6,483 nucleotides of DNA from Gammaproteobacteria bacterium (GTDB lineage Bacteria; Pseudomonadota; Gammaproteobacteria; Pseudomonadales; Pseudohongiellaceae): NCBI GenBank assembly GCA_947377625.1, contig CANCGR010000156.1:1-6483 (forward strand), read 5' to 3'. The translations under genes were made by a program, and so were the position numbers. This document shows positions 5,616-6,483 of the stretch, in pieces. The notes under the pieces are model-generated. The model had not been told where the DNA came from. It was given only the letters and a program-made list of their open reading frames with translations, and made no database searches. How positions within the stretch are numbered: position 1 is the first letter of the stretch; each line of letters starts with the position of its first letter.

Positions 5616-6483
5616 TTAGTCAAACAAGATCACAGTGTCCTGCTCACCCGGCTCACAGTTGTCGGCAATCGCGTCCCAGCCCTGATGAATCACCATGTGT
5701 TGTTGGTTGTGGCAAAACTCCACACGTGTCGCGCCTGGCATCGTGGTGTGAACGAAGGCTTCGATTGAAGCTGGCATGCTGACGCGGTAGCGCGCCTGCA
5801 TCATGTTTTCTCTGGGGTGGTCATCACTGTGCACCCATTTTACGAAATGGCCCGCCCACATCAGCAGGCGACTCACGTCGAAATCGCTGGGCATGTAGCC
5901 CTTGTCTTGCAGCCAGCGCTGGGCAGCAGCGCGTGGGTCTTCGTTGTCGGCAGGCTCAGCTAACGCGCCCCACGCAGCCGCCAGCATTTCGATCACCCAT
6001 TGATTGCAATTCTGGTAGCGCACGCTGAACGCATAGGCGTTGGCGCTGTACACCGGGGCCAGCAGATTCAGCGCTTGCTGCTTGTCGAGCGCGGTGTGCT
6101 CGAGTGTTACAGCATCAGCCTCAGGCAAGAACACCAACGACACATAGCCCAGATCCGGGTTGTCGGTGCCCAGCAGGAAACCGGCCACGCCTTGGTCGAA
6201 GATGCGCGGCCGTTTTTCATCACACGCGTAATACAACTGTCGCACCGCCCACGGAATATCGGCATTGGCTTGCAGGGTGAACCCCATATGCGAGTAGCGT
6301 TGGCCGAAACGGCCAAGGTCCAGGCCAGAACGCGACATAAGTGCAACGCCTTGCCCGCTACGCTCAAGCTCGGCTTTGACGACCTCACTCATGCGCAGCA
6401 GCTTGTCTTTTTGCTCTGCGCTCACTGGCTGCGGCTTGTCACAATAGCGCAGGCTCGCAGCCTGTGCGCAAGTTGCAGCGCAC
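5616..6483 (-). CDS. DUF2145 family protein, N-terminus outside the window
   Basis: The frame stays open past the GTG at 6425 to the window edge. The extra codons encode ATCAQA, then ASLRYCDKPQP, which looks like the end of a signal peptide followed by the conserved CDKP start of mature DUF2145 proteins. The GTG is therefore an internal Val. Numbering from that codon, the family motifs are VALMSRSGLDLGRFGQRYSH (27-46), PWAVRQLYYACDE, FDQGVAGFLLGTDNPDLGYVSLVFLP (76-101), and YSANAYAFSVRYQNCNQWV (126-144). The order His46 (SHMGF) before Cys140 (NCNQW) is that of permuted NlpC/P60 (LRAT/YaeF-like) thiol enzymes. A periplasmic hydrolase or acyltransferase role is therefore plausible but is my inference. 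The DUF6152-like gene follows 155 bp downstream on the same strand. Confidence 0.88.
   Translation of the reverse strand, partial: CAATCAQAASLRYCDKPQPVSAEQKDKLLRMSEVVKAELERSGQGVALMSRSGLDLGRFGQRYSHMGFTLQANADIPWAVRQLYYACDEKRPRIFDQGVAGFLLGTDNPDLGYVSLVFLPEADAVTLEHTALDKQQALNLLAPVYSANAYAFSVRYQNCNQWVIEMLAAAWGALAEPADNEDPRAAAQRWLQDKGYMPSDFDVSRLLMWAGHFVKWVHSDDHPRENMMQARYRVSMPASIEAFVHTTMPGATRVEFCHNQQHMVIHQGWDAIADNCEPGEQDTVILFD

Overview
The window looks like chromosomal DNA from a moderately GC-rich proteobacterium, most likely a gammaproteobacterium. The reasons are a close YghU-type glutathione transferase, a DUF2145 gene, a toxin-first Gp49/XRE toxin-antitoxin pair, and a set of small domain families (DUF8021-, GFA-, SnoaL- and DUF6152-like) common in environmental Gammaproteobacteria. 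I found no rRNA, tRNA, CRISPR array or transposase. Family names come from remembered motifs, not from a search.

Left part (1-2000, + strand). A 5'-truncated DUF8021-like gene (1-660) overlaps by one base (TAATG) a GFA/CENP-V-type zinc-fold gene (660-1181). That gene overlaps by ATGA the start of a class III adenylate/guanylate cyclase (from 1178). The three are therefore tightly packed and probably translationally coupled. The cyclase is broken: its frame shifts near 1463-1466, recognisable cyclase sequence stops near 1512, and the frame then runs into a three-helix membrane segment ending at 1887. A further scrap of protein-like sequence (1896-2000) suggests more decay.

Middle part (2001-4416, + strand). 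A toxin-antitoxin operon has a Gp49/HigB-like toxin (2032-2442) overlapping an XRE antitoxin (2426-2761) by 17 bases. A perfect 7-bp inverted repeat lies just upstream (1998-2016) and is a good candidate for the autoregulatory operator. It sits right after the decayed genes, as expected for an accessory insertion. A full-length yghU-like gene (2842-3699) and a SnoaL/NTF2-like gene (3793-4416) follow.

Right part (4417-6483, - strand). A secreted DUF6152-like protein (5460-4459) and a DUF2145 protein (6483-5616, N-terminus outside the window) are on the - strand. The 155-bp gap between them holds a promoter-like pair on the + strand and a 29-codon ORF that ends exactly where the DUF2145 gene ends.

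The genes do not form one obvious pathway. The most useful leads are the DUF2145 protein, whose His/Cys motif order suggests a permuted NlpC/P60-like thiol enzyme, the broken cyclase-membrane gene, the TA operator, and the unexplained + strand signals at 5498-5615. I see no convincing evidence of a wholly new multi-gene system.
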